Positions 36,881 to 45,944 of a DNA stretch of 64,000 nt are shown here, piece by piece. The position numbers and the translations under genes are program-made. The number at the start of each line of letters is the position of its first letter. Position 1 is the stretch's first letter. The stretch is from Deinococcus ruber (GTDB taxonomy: Bacteria; Deinococcota; Deinococci; Deinococcales; Deinococcaceae). The stretch lies in the NCBI RefSeq assembly GCF_014648095.1, contig NZ_BMQL01000006.1, positions 124,001-188,000 on the forward strand. Direction: 5' to 3'. The notes under the pieces were generated by a model that did not search any database, had not been told where the DNA came from, and was given only the letters and a program-made list of their open reading frames with translations.

Positions 36881-37987
36881 ATGCTTTACCTGCCCGCAAC
36901 TTTCTGTGCATACCCTTTGGTCGTGCTTTCAATTCCTTACGCGTCGCTCCCCATTTCAGGGCTTCAGATACACTCTGCCGACCTGACCACACTTGTCACA
37001 TGGCACGCCCAGTACGCCGTGAATCCGTCTTCGCTGCCCGCCACCGCGTCGATGACGCATATGCTCACGCTGCCCGGTGTGCCCGGCGGATGTGGCGTGC
37101 AGCAGGTCGGAGGCGTGCTGATGGCAGCGGGGGAACCGCTTGCGCCCGTGTGGGCCTGGAGCGCGTTCGCGTCGGCGGTGTTGACGATGGCTCGCCAGTT
37201 GCGGGCGGTTCCGTGCTTCGCACCTGTCGGTTCCGAATTCGCCGCGACCCTGCGAGACCTTGGGCTGAGGTCTGTCCGGCTGGGCAGCACGCCGTATATC
37301 CACCTGCACAGCTGGCCGCAGCGGGGCGACGCTGGCGCGAAGATTCGGCATGCAGTGAACCGGGCAGCGCGGGACGGTGTGGACGTTCAGGAACAGTCGC
37401 CGTCTCTAGGAATGGCCGACCCGACCACACCGGCGGCGCAGCACTGGACGCGTGAGGTCGAGACGCTGAGCGCCCACTGGCTCGGTCAACGAAAGGCGTC
37501 CGTGCCGTTTCACTGGATCTTCGAGGTTCAGCCGCTGAGCCACCCGCACGTCAAGCGGTACTTCGAGGCACGCCAGGGCGGGCGACTGGTGGGCCTCATC
37601 GCCGCCAGTCCACTGGCAGGGCGCGACGGCTGGTATCTGGAGGACGTGCTTCAGGACAGCCGCGCGTCCAGTTCGGCAGGCACTGCGTTGGTCGCCGCAG
37701 CGCTGGACGCGCTCAGAGCAGACGGCTTCAGGCTGGCGACCCTGGGCGGTATTCCACTTTCGACCACGCGGGGCTGGGAAGACGCCGAGGTGACGCTGCC
37801 GGAACGCCTCGCGTATGCTCTGCGCCCCCTGCTGTCGGGCGTGTATTCGTTTCAGGGTCTGGAACGGTTCAAGCGGCGCTTTGGCCCCGCGCACTGGGAA
37901 GACGAGTATCTGGCACTTCCCAGTGGTGTCGGGGCGTGGGTCAGGGGCGGTGCAGCACTGGGCCGCCTGATCCTGCGGGGGCGCTGA
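36881..37987 (+). CDS. DUF2156 (MprF/LysX C-terminal-like) acyltransferase-fold protein
   Basis: The 368-residue product is built of two GNAT-like halves. Features seen are FAPVGSEFAATLRDLGLRSVRLG, then the basic KIRHAVNRAARDGVDV characteristic of DUF2156 and the lysyl-phosphatidylglycerol synthase domain, and YLEDVLQDSRASSSAGTALV with a late FQGLERFKRRFGP. Members transfer aminoacyl groups from tRNA to lipids or are uncharacterised. There is no membrane domain here. The start is uncertain; ATG 36881 is taken, but GTG codons about 40 bases later are possible. Confidence 0.75.
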   Translation: MLYLPATFCAYPLVVLSIPYASLPISGLQIHSADLTTLVTWHAQYAVNPSSLPATASMTHMLTLPGVPGGCGVQQVGGVLMAAGEPLAPVWAWSAFASAVLTMARQLRAVPCFAPVGSEFAATLRDLGLRSVRLGSTPYIHLHSWPQRGDAGAKIRHAVNRAARDGVDVQEQSPSLGMADPTTPAAQHWTREVETLSAHWLGQRKASVPFHWIFEVQPLSHPHVKRYFEARQGGRLVGLIAASPLAGRDGWYLEDVLQDSRASSSAGTALVAAALDALRADGFRLATLGGIPLSTTRGWEDAEVTLPERLAYALRPLLSGVYSFQGLERFKRRFGPAHWEDEYLALPSGVGAWVRGGAALGRLILRGR

Positions 37988-38123
37988 TGGACTGCGCTGG
38001 CCGAAGAGCGGATTGGCCCGATCAGATGACCGCGACAACAGGGCGAAAGGCCCTCCAGAACGCCGCTTCCTTCCTGAGCGGGGGAATCCTTCGACTTCCA
38101 ATTCTCAGCTTCCGGCACCTGCT

Positions 38124-39194
38124 CTAGGGATACAGGTAGCTGATTTCCAGATAGGGCCGTCTGGCCTGCACCGCGCCGCCGCTGGCCCACTCGATGACGC
38201 CGCAGCAGTAGGCCGGATTGCTGGAGAAATCGAACGCATGCCGCAGCAGCCACTGTGAGCGGCTCAGCAGCTGCGAACGGTGCACGATGTCGTAGGCGAC
38301 CTGCGTGGTCGCGTCCATGACCTTGTACCCCGGCAGGGCATCGGTACTCAGAATCTTGGTCGTGCCCGTGCTGACTGGCCCTATGTCGAACTGATTGCCG
38401 TACAGGGTGGGAAACAGCAGAAAATAACTGACGTTGTAGGCCAGCACTGCGCCGGGAACAGCGTACATGTCGGCGGTCGTTGCGACACCGTTCTGGTAAA
38501 CGTGCAGCGACGCCGACTGCACCGACGTGATCTGCGAGAGCTTTGGCAACCCCGACAGGTCGAAGGTCAGAAAGCCGCGCGAAATGGTCGCCGCCGAAGC
38601 AGTGGCCCGCAGATTCACGTGATCGGAGTACGTCTCGACCTGATTGTTCCGGTTGACCGAACCGTCGAGCGAGCCATCGGAATACACCTTGATGGACGTG
38701 TGATGGCTGACGGTAAAACTCCGCGCCACGCTGCTGGCGGGTTCCAGGCTGTTGCCCGACAGGTCGGTGGCACCCGCACCCACCATCCAGAACACCGTGG
38801 AGCCGTAGGCAAAGGGAAGGCTGCGCTTCAGGGTCATCACGGTGCCGGGCGCGTTCCAGGTCACGCTCAGGTAGGCCGGGGCGGGCGTCTGCACGTTCAG
38901 AAAGGAAAACGCGGCCTGTGTCGCAGCCTTGTTCATCGGTTCGGAAAATTGCAGGGTGATCGCCTGCTCTGGCAGGATGCCGACGCCGCCGTCATTCGGA
39001 TATGTCAGCAGGGTCGAGAGCGTGGGCCGCGTGACATCCAGCGTGCGCTCCGGCGTGCCAGTTCCGAGCGACTGGGCCGCAACGTGGGCGGGTGCCTGCC
39101 CAGACGGCGTGCCGCCACAGGCCGACAAAACAAGGGGCAGCAGCAGAACCGCAGCCGTCCATTTCTTCGTGCTTCCGTGAATACCGTCGATCAT
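38124..39194 (-). CDS. Lipoprotein with Ig-like and DNRLRE-like domains (short form)
   Basis: The 356-residue product has a lipobox, LVLSACGG with the acylated Cys near residue 26, then a bacterial Ig-like (Big_5) domain (GGVGILPEQAITLQFSEPMN, YGSTVFWMVGAGATDLSGN). The C-terminal beta domain (ISRGFLTFDLSGLPKL, SVQSASLHVYQNG) ends in ARRPYLEISYLYP. The last 250 residues are homologous to the end of the larger lipoprotein at 43620. The C-terminal part resembles DNRLRE/carbohydrate-binding-like domains. It is anchored outside the cytoplasmic membrane. Its promoter carries a repeat pair shared with the other lipoprotein gene. Confidence 0.82.
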   Translation of the reverse strand: MIDGIHGSTKKWTAAVLLLPLVLSACGGTPSGQAPAHVAAQSLGTGTPERTLDVTRPTLSTLLTYPNDGGVGILPEQAITLQFSEPMNKAATQAAFSFLNVQTPAPAYLSVTWNAPGTVMTLKRSLPFAYGSTVFWMVGAGATDLSGNSLEPASSVARSFTVSHHTSIKVYSDGSLDGSVNRNNQVETYSDHVNLRATASAATISRGFLTFDLSGLPKLSQITSVQSASLHVYQNGVATTADMYAVPGAVLAYNVSYFLLFPTLYGNQFDIGPVSTGTTKILSTDALPGYKVMDATTQVAYDIVHRSQLLSRSQWLLRHAFDFSSNPAYCCGVIEWASGGAVQARRPYLEISYLYP

Positions 39195-39261
39195 GTCACA
39201 GCCTCCAGGCCGAATATCGGCGCACCCAGAGCGGCAACTGCACTGCGCCAGGTCGAACCAC

Positions 39262-39317
39262 AGCGTATGAACCCGCGTGTTAAAAGGCCGTCGTCCGGTC
39301 AGGAGGCGGGTGTTAAA
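39262..39317 (-). promoter_or_regulatory. Repeat-controlled promoter of the short lipoprotein gene
   Basis: Read on the minus strand: TTTAACAC (39317-39310), then 33 bp downstream a second TTTAACAC (39284-39277), nine bases, and the -10 hexamer TACGCT (39267-39262). The same order, spacing and -10 occur at 45742-45797. The distal copy also lies eight bases before TATGCT (39326-39331) on the plus strand, which could serve the activator gene at 39370. Confidence 0.55.
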
Positions 39318-39369
39318 CCGCCTGCTATGCTCGGAGGTGAGGTATCACATCCATGCCTGTGAAGCGTTC

Positions 39370-42300
39370 ATGATCGAGCTTTCACTGTTCGGCCCGCCTG
39401 TCCTGAAGGTGGGCGGCCTCGCGGTGGCGCTGAAGGTTCGCAAGTCGCTGGCTCTGCTTGGCTATCTGGCGCTGGAAGGCCCGTGCAGCCGCGACGAACT
39501 GGCGACGATTCTCTGGACAGACTCGGTGGACGAAGACGCCCGCCGCAGTCTGCGCCAGGAGGTGTGGCGGCTTCAGCACTCTGCCGCCGGGCCGTATCTG
39601 GATGTCAATCTGGAGCGGCTTGCGCTGGACTCGGCTGCTCAGACCGACGTGACGCAGTTTACCCGGCACCTGCACGCAGGCGACCTCGCGGCGGCCCTCG
39701 CGCTGTACCGTGCTCCGCTGCTGGCGGGCTTTACTCTGCGCGGCGCGGCAGCCTTCGACGAGTGGCTGATTCTGCGGCGAGAAACGCTCAGAAACGCCTG
39801 GCGGGCCGCTCTGGAGGCTCAGGCAGCGGCCCTCGAAGCGGCTAGCGATCTGCGCTCGGCGCTCGGTGCCTTCCAGACGCTGCTGGCCGACGACGCGCTG
39901 AACGAGGCCCACCAGAGAACTGCCATGCGGCTGCACGGGCTGCTGGGCGAACGCGAGCAGGCACTGGCGCGGTACGGCACCTTCAGACGCCTGCTGAACA
40001 CCGAACTTCAGCTCGAACCGCTTCCAGAGACGGCGCAGCTTGCCGAGCGCCTGAGAGCCGCCGCGACGCCTGCGCCCCTGAGTACGGCTGCCGCGCCACT
40101 TCCCGACGCGCCGCCACTGGTGGGCCGCGCCCGTGCGTGGGCCGCCCTTCAGACGCCTGCCGACGGGCTGATGGTGGTGATCGGTGAGTCGGGCATCGGG
40201 AAAACCCGGCTGCTGGAAGACTTCTGTGCGGAGGGCGCACTGTGGTTCCGGGCCACCGAGGCCAGCAGCCAGACGCCGTTCGCACTGGTGGCCGACACCC
40301 TGAGGACAGCCCTGACCGAGCCAGCCGCACGCGCAAGGCTGGAGGCGCTGGAACCGGTGTGGCGCACCGAGGCCAGCCAGCTGATTCCCGAACTCGCGCC
40401 GGAAGGGCTGCGGCTGCCCACCGACACACCGCCCGAGCTGCGCCGGACACGCTTTCTGGAGGGACTGTCGCGGGCAGTTCTGGCAGCTGCGGGCGTCAAC
40501 GGTCAGATCGTCTTCGATGATCTGCACTGGGCCGACGCCGCGAGCCTGGAACTGCTGGCCCTGCTGCTGCAACGCTCCGGGCAGCAAGACGCTCCGGATC
40601 AGTCGCCCACCTGCCGATTTCTCGCCTCGGCCCGGCCGTTCGAGCTGGAGCAGCATGCCGCAGCCGGGCCGCTGCTGAGCGCTCTGCGGCGTGCCGGACG
40701 CCTGCACTTCACCGAACTCGACCACCTGAGCGAAGCCGACGTGCTGCTGCTGATACAGCGCCTGACGGGCAAACCCGGCGGGCAGGTGTTCTCGAAGCGG
40801 CTGCAAAACGCCACGGGCGGCAATCCGCTGTTCATGATCCAGACCATCCGGCACCTGTTTGAAATCTCGGCGCTGCGAAGCTCGGAAGACGGCTGGAGCA
40901 CACCCTTTGACGAAGTGACGGCCGATTATGCCGAACTGCCGATGCCAGCAGGCGTGGGCGAAGCCGTCCTGGCACGGGTGCATCATCTGGGCGAGGCGGC
41001 CCTGCGGGTGCTGGAAGCGGCCAGCCTGAGTGACGGCGGCGTCGATGTCGAACTGCTGTCGGGGGCGCTTGGGCTGCCCGAATGGCACACCCTGGACACC
41101 CTCGAAACTCTGACGACGGCGCGGCTGCTGGAGCCGGTCGCGGGGGGCCAGGGCTACCGCTTTACCCACGATCTGCTGCGGCAGACCCTTCAGAGTCATC
41201 TGAGTGCCGAGCGCCGCCGACTGCTGCATCGTCGGCTCGCCGCTGCGCTGGAGGCCAGTGACGGCGCACCCGGCAGCATCGCCGGACATCTGGAACGTGC
41301 GGGCAGACCCGCTCAGGCCGCCCCCTGGCGCGTGCGCGTGGCGCAGCAGGCAGCCGCTGTCTACGCCTATCCGCTAGCCCTGGCCGCGTATCAGCAGGCG
41401 CTCGACGATGGCCTGCCCGACCGGGACGCCTTCGACGTTCATCTGGCGAGGCTGGAACTGCTGGGCTATCTGCACGACGGGGGAGGACAGGAAGGCGCGC
41501 TGAAACAACTGGAAGCGCTGGCCGCCGTGCTGGGCAGCCCACCTCTGGAAGCCGATGTGGCGCTCCGCCGCGCCCGGACGGCGTATGCACTGGGCCGGTA
41601 CGCCGAGGGCGAGCGGGCAGCTCAGACGGTTCTGGCCCTTCCAGCACTCGACAGCGAAGTTCGCGCCGAGGCGCACTATCTGAGCGGCATGGCGCTGGAG
41701 CAGCTCGGAGATCCGGACGGAGCCGAGCGGCAGTATCTCAGCGCCCGCGCCCTGAGTGGGCCAGTGCGTCCCAGTATCCGGGCGGGTATCGCGAACCAGC
41801 TGTGTTATCTGGCGATCCGCCGCATGGATCTGGAAGCGGCCAACGCCTTCAGCCAGGAGGCCTTCACGGTGGCGCACTCGACCCACGATCTGCGGACGCG
41901 GGCTATTTCGTATAACACGGCGGCGCGGCTGGCGATGGCCCGGAAGGAGCGGGAGAGGGCCATCGAACTGCTTGAACACGCCCTCGCAGACGCCCGCAGC
42001 GTGTCGGATGTGCGCCTTCAGCTGGCGTTCCTGTTCAATGCGCTGCGGCTGCATGTCGAGGCCGGGGGACTCGGCACGGCGCAGCTCAAACTGGAAGAAA
42101 GTTACCGGCTGGTGCCTGAACCCCGCGACCCGCGCACCGAGGCCGATCTGCTCAAACGGCTGGCAGAAATTCAGGTGCTGCGCGGTGATCTGGGCGGCGG
42201 GCTGGTGTCGTATGCCCAGGCGATTTCTGCCGGAGTGCCGCTGGGCTGGTCGAATAAACACGTCGAACGGGTGGTGGGACTGGCGAACCTGCGCTCGCAG

Positions 42301-42876
42301 ATCGGAGACAGCGTCGGTGCCCGCGCCCTGATGAACGCCCTGACGACGGGTGCGGGGGGCGGCGCACATGTGTCAGATACCATGATCGAGACGCAACTGG
42401 CCCGCTGCGAACTCGATGAGGGCCACCCGGACGCGGCCCGCACACGGCTGCTGGGCGTGGCAGACGCGGCCCACGCCGACTATTCCGAGCATAGATCGGC
42501 GGCGCTGCTGTGTCTGGGTGTGGCCGAACTGGCCTGTGCCGAGCCACAACTCGCGCTGGAGGCGGTGCGGGGGCTGGAAGAGCAGAACGCGCTCGCGGCC
42601 TCGGCACTGGCGGTACGGCTGCGGGCCTGCTCTCTGCTGCGTCTCGAGATCGGTGACGCCACCGGGGAAGCGCAGCGCCTGCTCGACACCGCACGCACGC
42701 CTCCCCTGGCGACCCTCGATCTGCTCCGGGCGCTGGCGCTGACCCACCCTGCCACCCCGCCGCACCCGTGGAGCAGCGCCGCCGAGCACCTGAGCAGCCA
42801 CCTGAGCGCGACGCTGCCCGCCGATCTCCAGGCCGGGTTTATGGCCCGCTGGAAGCTGCCTTCGGACAGCCTGTAA
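39370..42876 (+). CDS. Giant BTAD/AAA/TPR transcriptional activator (SARP-LAL type)
   Basis: The 1168-residue product starts with a winged helix and bacterial transcriptional activation domain (IELSLFGPPVLKVGG, CSRDELATILWTDSVDEDA, RYGTFRRLLNTELQLEP; 1-235). A STAND-type ATPase follows with Walker A GESGIGKT near 270 and Walker B IVFDDLHWAD near 380. From about 640 to the end are TPR-like helical repeats. Such proteins activate promoters with phased direct repeats on binding a ligand and ATP. ATG 39370 overlaps a six-codon upstream frame at 39353 (ATGA). It lies between two lipoprotein genes whose promoters share such repeats. Confidence 0.85.
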   Translation: MIELSLFGPPVLKVGGLAVALKVRKSLALLGYLALEGPCSRDELATILWTDSVDEDARRSLRQEVWRLQHSAAGPYLDVNLERLALDSAAQTDVTQFTRHLHAGDLAAALALYRAPLLAGFTLRGAAAFDEWLILRRETLRNAWRAALEAQAAALEAASDLRSALGAFQTLLADDALNEAHQRTAMRLHGLLGEREQALARYGTFRRLLNTELQLEPLPETAQLAERLRAAATPAPLSTAAAPLPDAPPLVGRARAWAALQTPADGLMVVIGESGIGKTRLLEDFCAEGALWFRATEASSQTPFALVADTLRTALTEPAARARLEALEPVWRTEASQLIPELAPEGLRLPTDTPPELRRTRFLEGLSRAVLAAAGVNGQIVFDDLHWADAASLELLALLLQRSGQQDAPDQSPTCRFLASARPFELEQHAAAGPLLSALRRAGRLHFTELDHLSEADVLLLIQRLTGKPGGQVFSKRLQNATGGNPLFMIQTIRHLFEISALRSSEDGWSTPFDEVTADYAELPMPAGVGEAVLARVHHLGEAALRVLEAASLSDGGVDVELLSGALGLPEWHTLDTLETLTTARLLEPVAGGQGYRFTHDLLRQTLQSHLSAERRRLLHRRLAAALEASDGAPGSIAGHLERAGRPAQAAPWRVRVAQQAAAVYAYPLALAAYQQALDDGLPDRDAFDVHLARLELLGYLHDGGGQEGALKQLEALAAVLGSPPLEADVALRRARTAYALGRYAEGERAAQTVLALPALDSEVRAEAHYLSGMALEQLGDPDGAERQYLSARALSGPVRPSIRAGIANQLCYLAIRRMDLEAANAFSQEAFTVAHSTHDLRTRAISYNTAARLAMARKERERAIELLEHALADARSVSDVRLQLAFLFNALRLHVEAGGLGTAQLKLEESYRLVPEPRDPRTEADLLKRLAEIQVLRGDLGGGLVSYAQAISAGVPLGWSNKHVERVVGLANLRSQIGDSVGARALMNALTTGAGGGAHVSDTMIETQLARCELDEGHPDAARTRLLGVADAAHADYSEHRSAALLCLGVAELACAEPQLALEAVRGLEEQNALAASALAVRLRACSLLRLEIGDATGEAQRLLDTARTPPLATLDLLRALALTHPATPPHPWSSAAEHLSSHLSATLPADLQAGFMARWKLPSDSL

Positions 42877-42892
42877 GCCACACAGACGAAGC

Positions 42893-43081
42893 TCAGCGCA
42901 GGCCGGACGGCGGGGCTGGCGAGTCGGCGGTCAGGTCGGCTTCCAGCCCGTGTAGATACTGCGTCAGCGCTTCCAGATCGGAAAAGAAGCGCTGGCCCCC
43001 TCCTTCCGTCCTCCGAACTCCGATGCGGACGGTGCGGCCCGGTTCCAGCGAAAGCTGAACGAGCAGCGTCACCTGTTTCAT
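42893..43081 (-). CDS. Small hypothetical protein
   Basis: A 62-residue product with alternating strand pattern (VTLLVQLSLEPGRTVRIGVRR) and a helix (SDLEALTQYLHGLEADL). No family was recognised. Its ATG overlaps the stop of the membrane protein gene before it (ATGA), which supports real, coupled translation. It may act with that protein. Confidence 0.6.
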   Translation of the reverse strand: MKQVTLLVQLSLEPGRTVRIGVRRTEGGGQRFFSDLEALTQYLHGLEADLTADSPAPPSGLR

Positions 43082-43566
43082 GCGGGCCGTCTCCCCGCGT
43101 CCTCGGGCACCATAACCACCCGGAGCGGTCTGGCAGCGTCGTATTTCACGCTGATCTGCTGGCCCACCTGCGGAATCGCCACCCGTGACACCGGCAGTTC
43201 GATCTGCGCCTCGAAGGTGGGTTGGCCTTCCGGGTTCACCTGAAGCGTCAGGCGCACCACAAAGCTCAGGTCAGAATTTCCCAGCGACAGGCCAGTATCC
43301 TGCACCTTCACGATCCGCGCAGACGCCTGCTGCCCGCTCTGGAACAGCTGTTGCTGCCACCGTGTAGGGGCTTGAGCGTTCCGGACATACAACACAATCG
43401 GCGCTCCGAGCAGCAGAATCAGAAGCGCCAGACCTGCCACGCCCGCCAGAGCCGACCCGCTCAGGCCCGCCTCGAACGCGTACTTCCACAGCAGCGCCAT
43501 GCCGACGAACACCAGCGCCATATACAGCAGATACAGCACGAAAAAGGCGAAGAACGTCCGAACCAT
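43078..43566 (-). CDS. Membrane protein with two N-terminal helices and a DUF3592-like domain
   Basis: The 162-residue product has two membrane helices (FFAFFVLYLLYMALVFVGMA and AGVAGLALLILLLGAPIVLY) followed by a soluble beta domain. That domain has the pattern ASARIVKVQDTGLSLGN, VVRLTLQVNPEG and VGQQISVKYDAARPLRVVMV, which resembles DUF3592-like domains. Function is unknown. The long frame upstream is not coding; the ATG at 43566 follows an AGGAGGG-like sequence. It is the first gene of a two-gene operon between the activator and the large lipoprotein. Confidence 0.7.
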   Translation of the reverse strand: MVRTFFAFFVLYLLYMALVFVGMALLWKYAFEAGLSGSALAGVAGLALLILLLGAPIVLYVRNAQAPTRWQQQLFQSGQQASARIVKVQDTGLSLGNSDLSFVVRLTLQVNPEGQPTFEAQIELPVSRVAIPQVGQQISVKYDAARPLRVVMVPEDAGRRPA

Positions 43567-43619
43567 CTGGCCCTCCTGTGGGCGGCTGAGGCAGTGAGGG
43601 AGCCTTCTCCCATCAACAT

Positions 43620-45584
43620 TCAGGGATACAGGTAGGTGATGTCGAGATACGGCCTGATGGCCTGGGCCTGCGTGCCGTCGCCCCAGAAGACCGAGCCGCA
43701 GTTCTGGCCCTTCGTGGTCGCGTCGTTGGCAAAGCGCAGCCGCCACTGCGAGCGGTCAAGCACGGCGGCATGGTTCGCCACGTCGTAGGCTACCTGAGTG
43801 GTGGCGTCCATCGTCTTGTACCCGAGCGCCCCGTTCGTACTCAGTACATTGGTCGCGCCGCTGCTGACGGGCGGAGTGTTGAGCAGCACGCTCGACAGCA
43901 CGGGCGTCAGACTCACGTACAGCACGTTTTCTGCCAGAACGTTGCCGAGCAGTCCGTACTGATCGCCACTACAGTAAATATCCCGCTGATACACGTTCAG
44001 CGACGCCGAAGAAATGCTGGTGATAGCCGCGAGGTTCGGCACTTTCGACAGATCGAAGCTCAGAAAGCCCCGACTATACAGTTTTCCGACGCTGTTGATG
44101 TAATACGAGGTCGCCACCGGGCCGACCTGGGCAGAGCCCTTGTTATCGACCTGCCCGTCCAGCAAACCATCCGAATACAGTTTGAACGTGCCCTTCCTGA
44201 TGACGGTGAACCCGCGCAGGCCGCCGCTCGCAGACTCCAGCGGATTGCCCGCCAGGTCTTTGGCCCCGGTATTGACGATCCAGACCACCGCTGCACCGTA
44301 GGCGAAGGGGGCGCTCCGTTTGACAGAGAGGGTGGTGCCAGCCGCGTTCCAGAAGAAATTCAACGACTCGTTGGCCGACAGCGGAGGGCTGAGAACCGAG
44401 AAGGCCGCCTGGGTCACCACACGGTCCATCGGTTCGGAAAACGTCACCGTGATGACGGTCGCCGGATCGACCGCTTTCAGGCCGTTGCCGGGCAGCGCTT
44501 TAAAAATGCTGGGCTGGACGGTATCGGGAGTAGGCACCGTATGAAAGCTGACGGCGATCAGGCTGCCCAGGGTGTTGCCTGCCGCGTCTTTGGCCGCCGG
44601 GCTGATGGTGACGATATACGCCTGATTGGCTGCCAGACCGCTGCTGGGCTTGCACTGCACCGACGTGTGGTCGATGTCGGCAAACACGCAGTTGGTGGCC
44701 CCGGAGTTGGGAACGAAGGTGATGGCTGTCAGCGCCGACGCGTCCATCTTCTCGCTGAAAAAGGCGGTGAAGGTCTGGTTGGTGCCGGGAGAAACCTGCT
44801 GCTCGGCGTTGGCCGGTGCGGTTCCGATCACGGTGGGCGGTGTGGTGTCCTGGGGAGTGGCAGCGGTGGTGAATCCAAAGCTGGTGTTCCCGCTCAGCGC
44901 GTTTCCGGCCTCGTCCTGCCCCTGCACCTTCACGCTGTATGCGGTGCTGGCAGCAAAATTGTTGGACGGCTCGCCCACCACGGTGGCGAGAAAGCTCAGT
45001 TTCAGAATAGTGTTGCCGTTCAGCCAGTGCGCCGTGGTGCCGCCCGCCTGGGGAGACACCGCCGCGAAGGTCTTGCTGGTGTTCATCGGTTCCGAAAACG
45101 TCAGAACCAGATCGGCACCGACGAATACGGCAGTGGCATTGTTGCTGGGGGCAGTCGAAAGCAGGGTCGGAGCGACGGTATCGGGGGCAGAGGCGTCGGC
45201 CACCGTCAGGGGCACGCTCAGCGTTCTGACGAGTCCACCACCCGACGCAGCCACACTCAGCACGAGCTGACCTGCTGGCACCTGCGCTTCCACGGCAACG
45301 ATCAATGTCGCTTCAGACGCGCCGCCCGGCACCGTGACAGGCGCGGCGGTCACTCCGTCGGGGGGCGAAGACAGCGCAAGGTCAACCGGGCCGCCGAAGC
45401 CGCCAAGCCGGGTCAGGGCCACCACCGCGCTTCCGTGCTGACCCTGCGTGATGGTCAGGGCCGGAGACGACACACTCACGCCAAAATCGGGCGACGGCGC
45501 AGACGGGGAGCCTCCACAGGCCGCCAGAATCAGCGCGATAAGGGCGAGTAAAGACCATTTCAGATGCTTTCTGAGCTGCTTCAT
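43620..45584 (-). CDS. Large lipoprotein with multiple Ig-like domains
   Basis: The 654-residue product has a signal peptide with lipobox (LIALILAACGG), a first domain with ITQGQHGSAVVALTRLGGF, and then repeated bacterial Ig-like (Big_5) domains. These are marked by TVAPTLLSTAPSNNATAVF, TPPTVIGTAPANAEQQVSPG and TVQPSIFKALPGNGLKAVDP with SEPMN or SEKMD strands. The C-terminal domain (YSRGFLSFDLSKVPNL, AIRPYLDITYLYP) is homologous to the short lipoprotein at 38124. It is probably a surface-anchored adhesive or glycan-binding protein. ATG 45584 follows AAAGGA. The promoter matches that of the short homologue. Confidence 0.83.
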   Translation of the reverse strand: MKQLRKHLKWSLLALIALILAACGGSPSAPSPDFGVSVSSPALTITQGQHGSAVVALTRLGGFGGPVDLALSSPPDGVTAAPVTVPGGASEATLIVAVEAQVPAGQLVLSVAASGGGLVRTLSVPLTVADASAPDTVAPTLLSTAPSNNATAVFVGADLVLTFSEPMNTSKTFAAVSPQAGGTTAHWLNGNTILKLSFLATVVGEPSNNFAASTAYSVKVQGQDEAGNALSGNTSFGFTTAATPQDTTPPTVIGTAPANAEQQVSPGTNQTFTAFFSEKMDASALTAITFVPNSGATNCVFADIDHTSVQCKPSSGLAANQAYIVTISPAAKDAAGNTLGSLIAVSFHTVPTPDTVQPSIFKALPGNGLKAVDPATVITVTFSEPMDRVVTQAAFSVLSPPLSANESLNFFWNAAGTTLSVKRSAPFAYGAAVVWIVNTGAKDLAGNPLESASGGLRGFTVIRKGTFKLYSDGLLDGQVDNKGSAQVGPVATSYYINSVGKLYSRGFLSFDLSKVPNLAAITSISSASLNVYQRDIYCSGDQYGLLGNVLAENVLYVSLTPVLSSVLLNTPPVSSGATNVLSTNGALGYKTMDATTQVAYDVANHAAVLDRSQWRLRFANDATTKGQNCGSVFWGDGTQAQAIRPYLDITYLYP

Positions 45585-45741
45585 ACATACGTCCTTTGAA
45601 CCCTGAGCGGCCCTGCCATCAGGCAGGCGGCACTCAGGCTTTGGCTCCGACACACGACATGTTCAGTACGGCGATGTCCCCGGTTCCTGCTCTTCGGCCC
45701 GCGCCGCCTGCCCTGCCGAGTTTGGTCAATGTGGCTTCTGG

Positions 45742-45797
45742 AGCGTACTTCGGCAGGTGTTAAATCGGCGTCTCCTGCTTCAGAAGACGCCGTTAAA
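45742..45797 (-). promoter_or_regulatory. Repeat-controlled promoter of the large lipoprotein gene
   Basis: On the minus strand: TTTAACG (45797-45791), 33 bp later TTTAACAC (45764-45757), nine bases, then TACGCT (45747-45742) as -10. The region between the repeats also forms an 8-bp hairpin (45766-45773 with 45785-45792). The gene start is about 158 bases downstream. The architecture is the same as at 39262-39317. Confidence 0.55.
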
Positions 45798-45944
45798 TGC
45801 TGGATTTCAGGGCTGTCAGCAGACGCTGGCCGGTTTTGGGAAACACTTCAGGGCAGGCTTCGGAACGACAGGACAATGCCAATAGGATGCCGACGGGCCG
45901 CAGACCGTCTTTTTATGCATCACCTGTCTACAGCGCCGCCGTGT
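45798..45944. other. Region between methyltransferase end and lipoprotein promoter
   Basis: No gene is seen. A short stem, GACGG (45892-45896) with CCGTC (45905-45909), is followed by TTTTT, but it points rightwards, away from any plus-strand gene in this stretch, so its role is unclear. Confidence 0.35.

Noticed and set aside
39382..41289. 635-codon minus-strand frame
   Set aside because: Antisense to the giant activator with its Walker and BTAD motifs.
43770..45551. 593-codon plus-strand frame
   Set aside because: Antisense to the large lipoprotein, whose Ig-like repeats and lipobox are unmistakable.
45892..45914. Stem with TTTTT as an intrinsic terminator
   Set aside because: The T run is on the plus strand but flanking genes run on the minus strand, and no plus-strand gene ends there.
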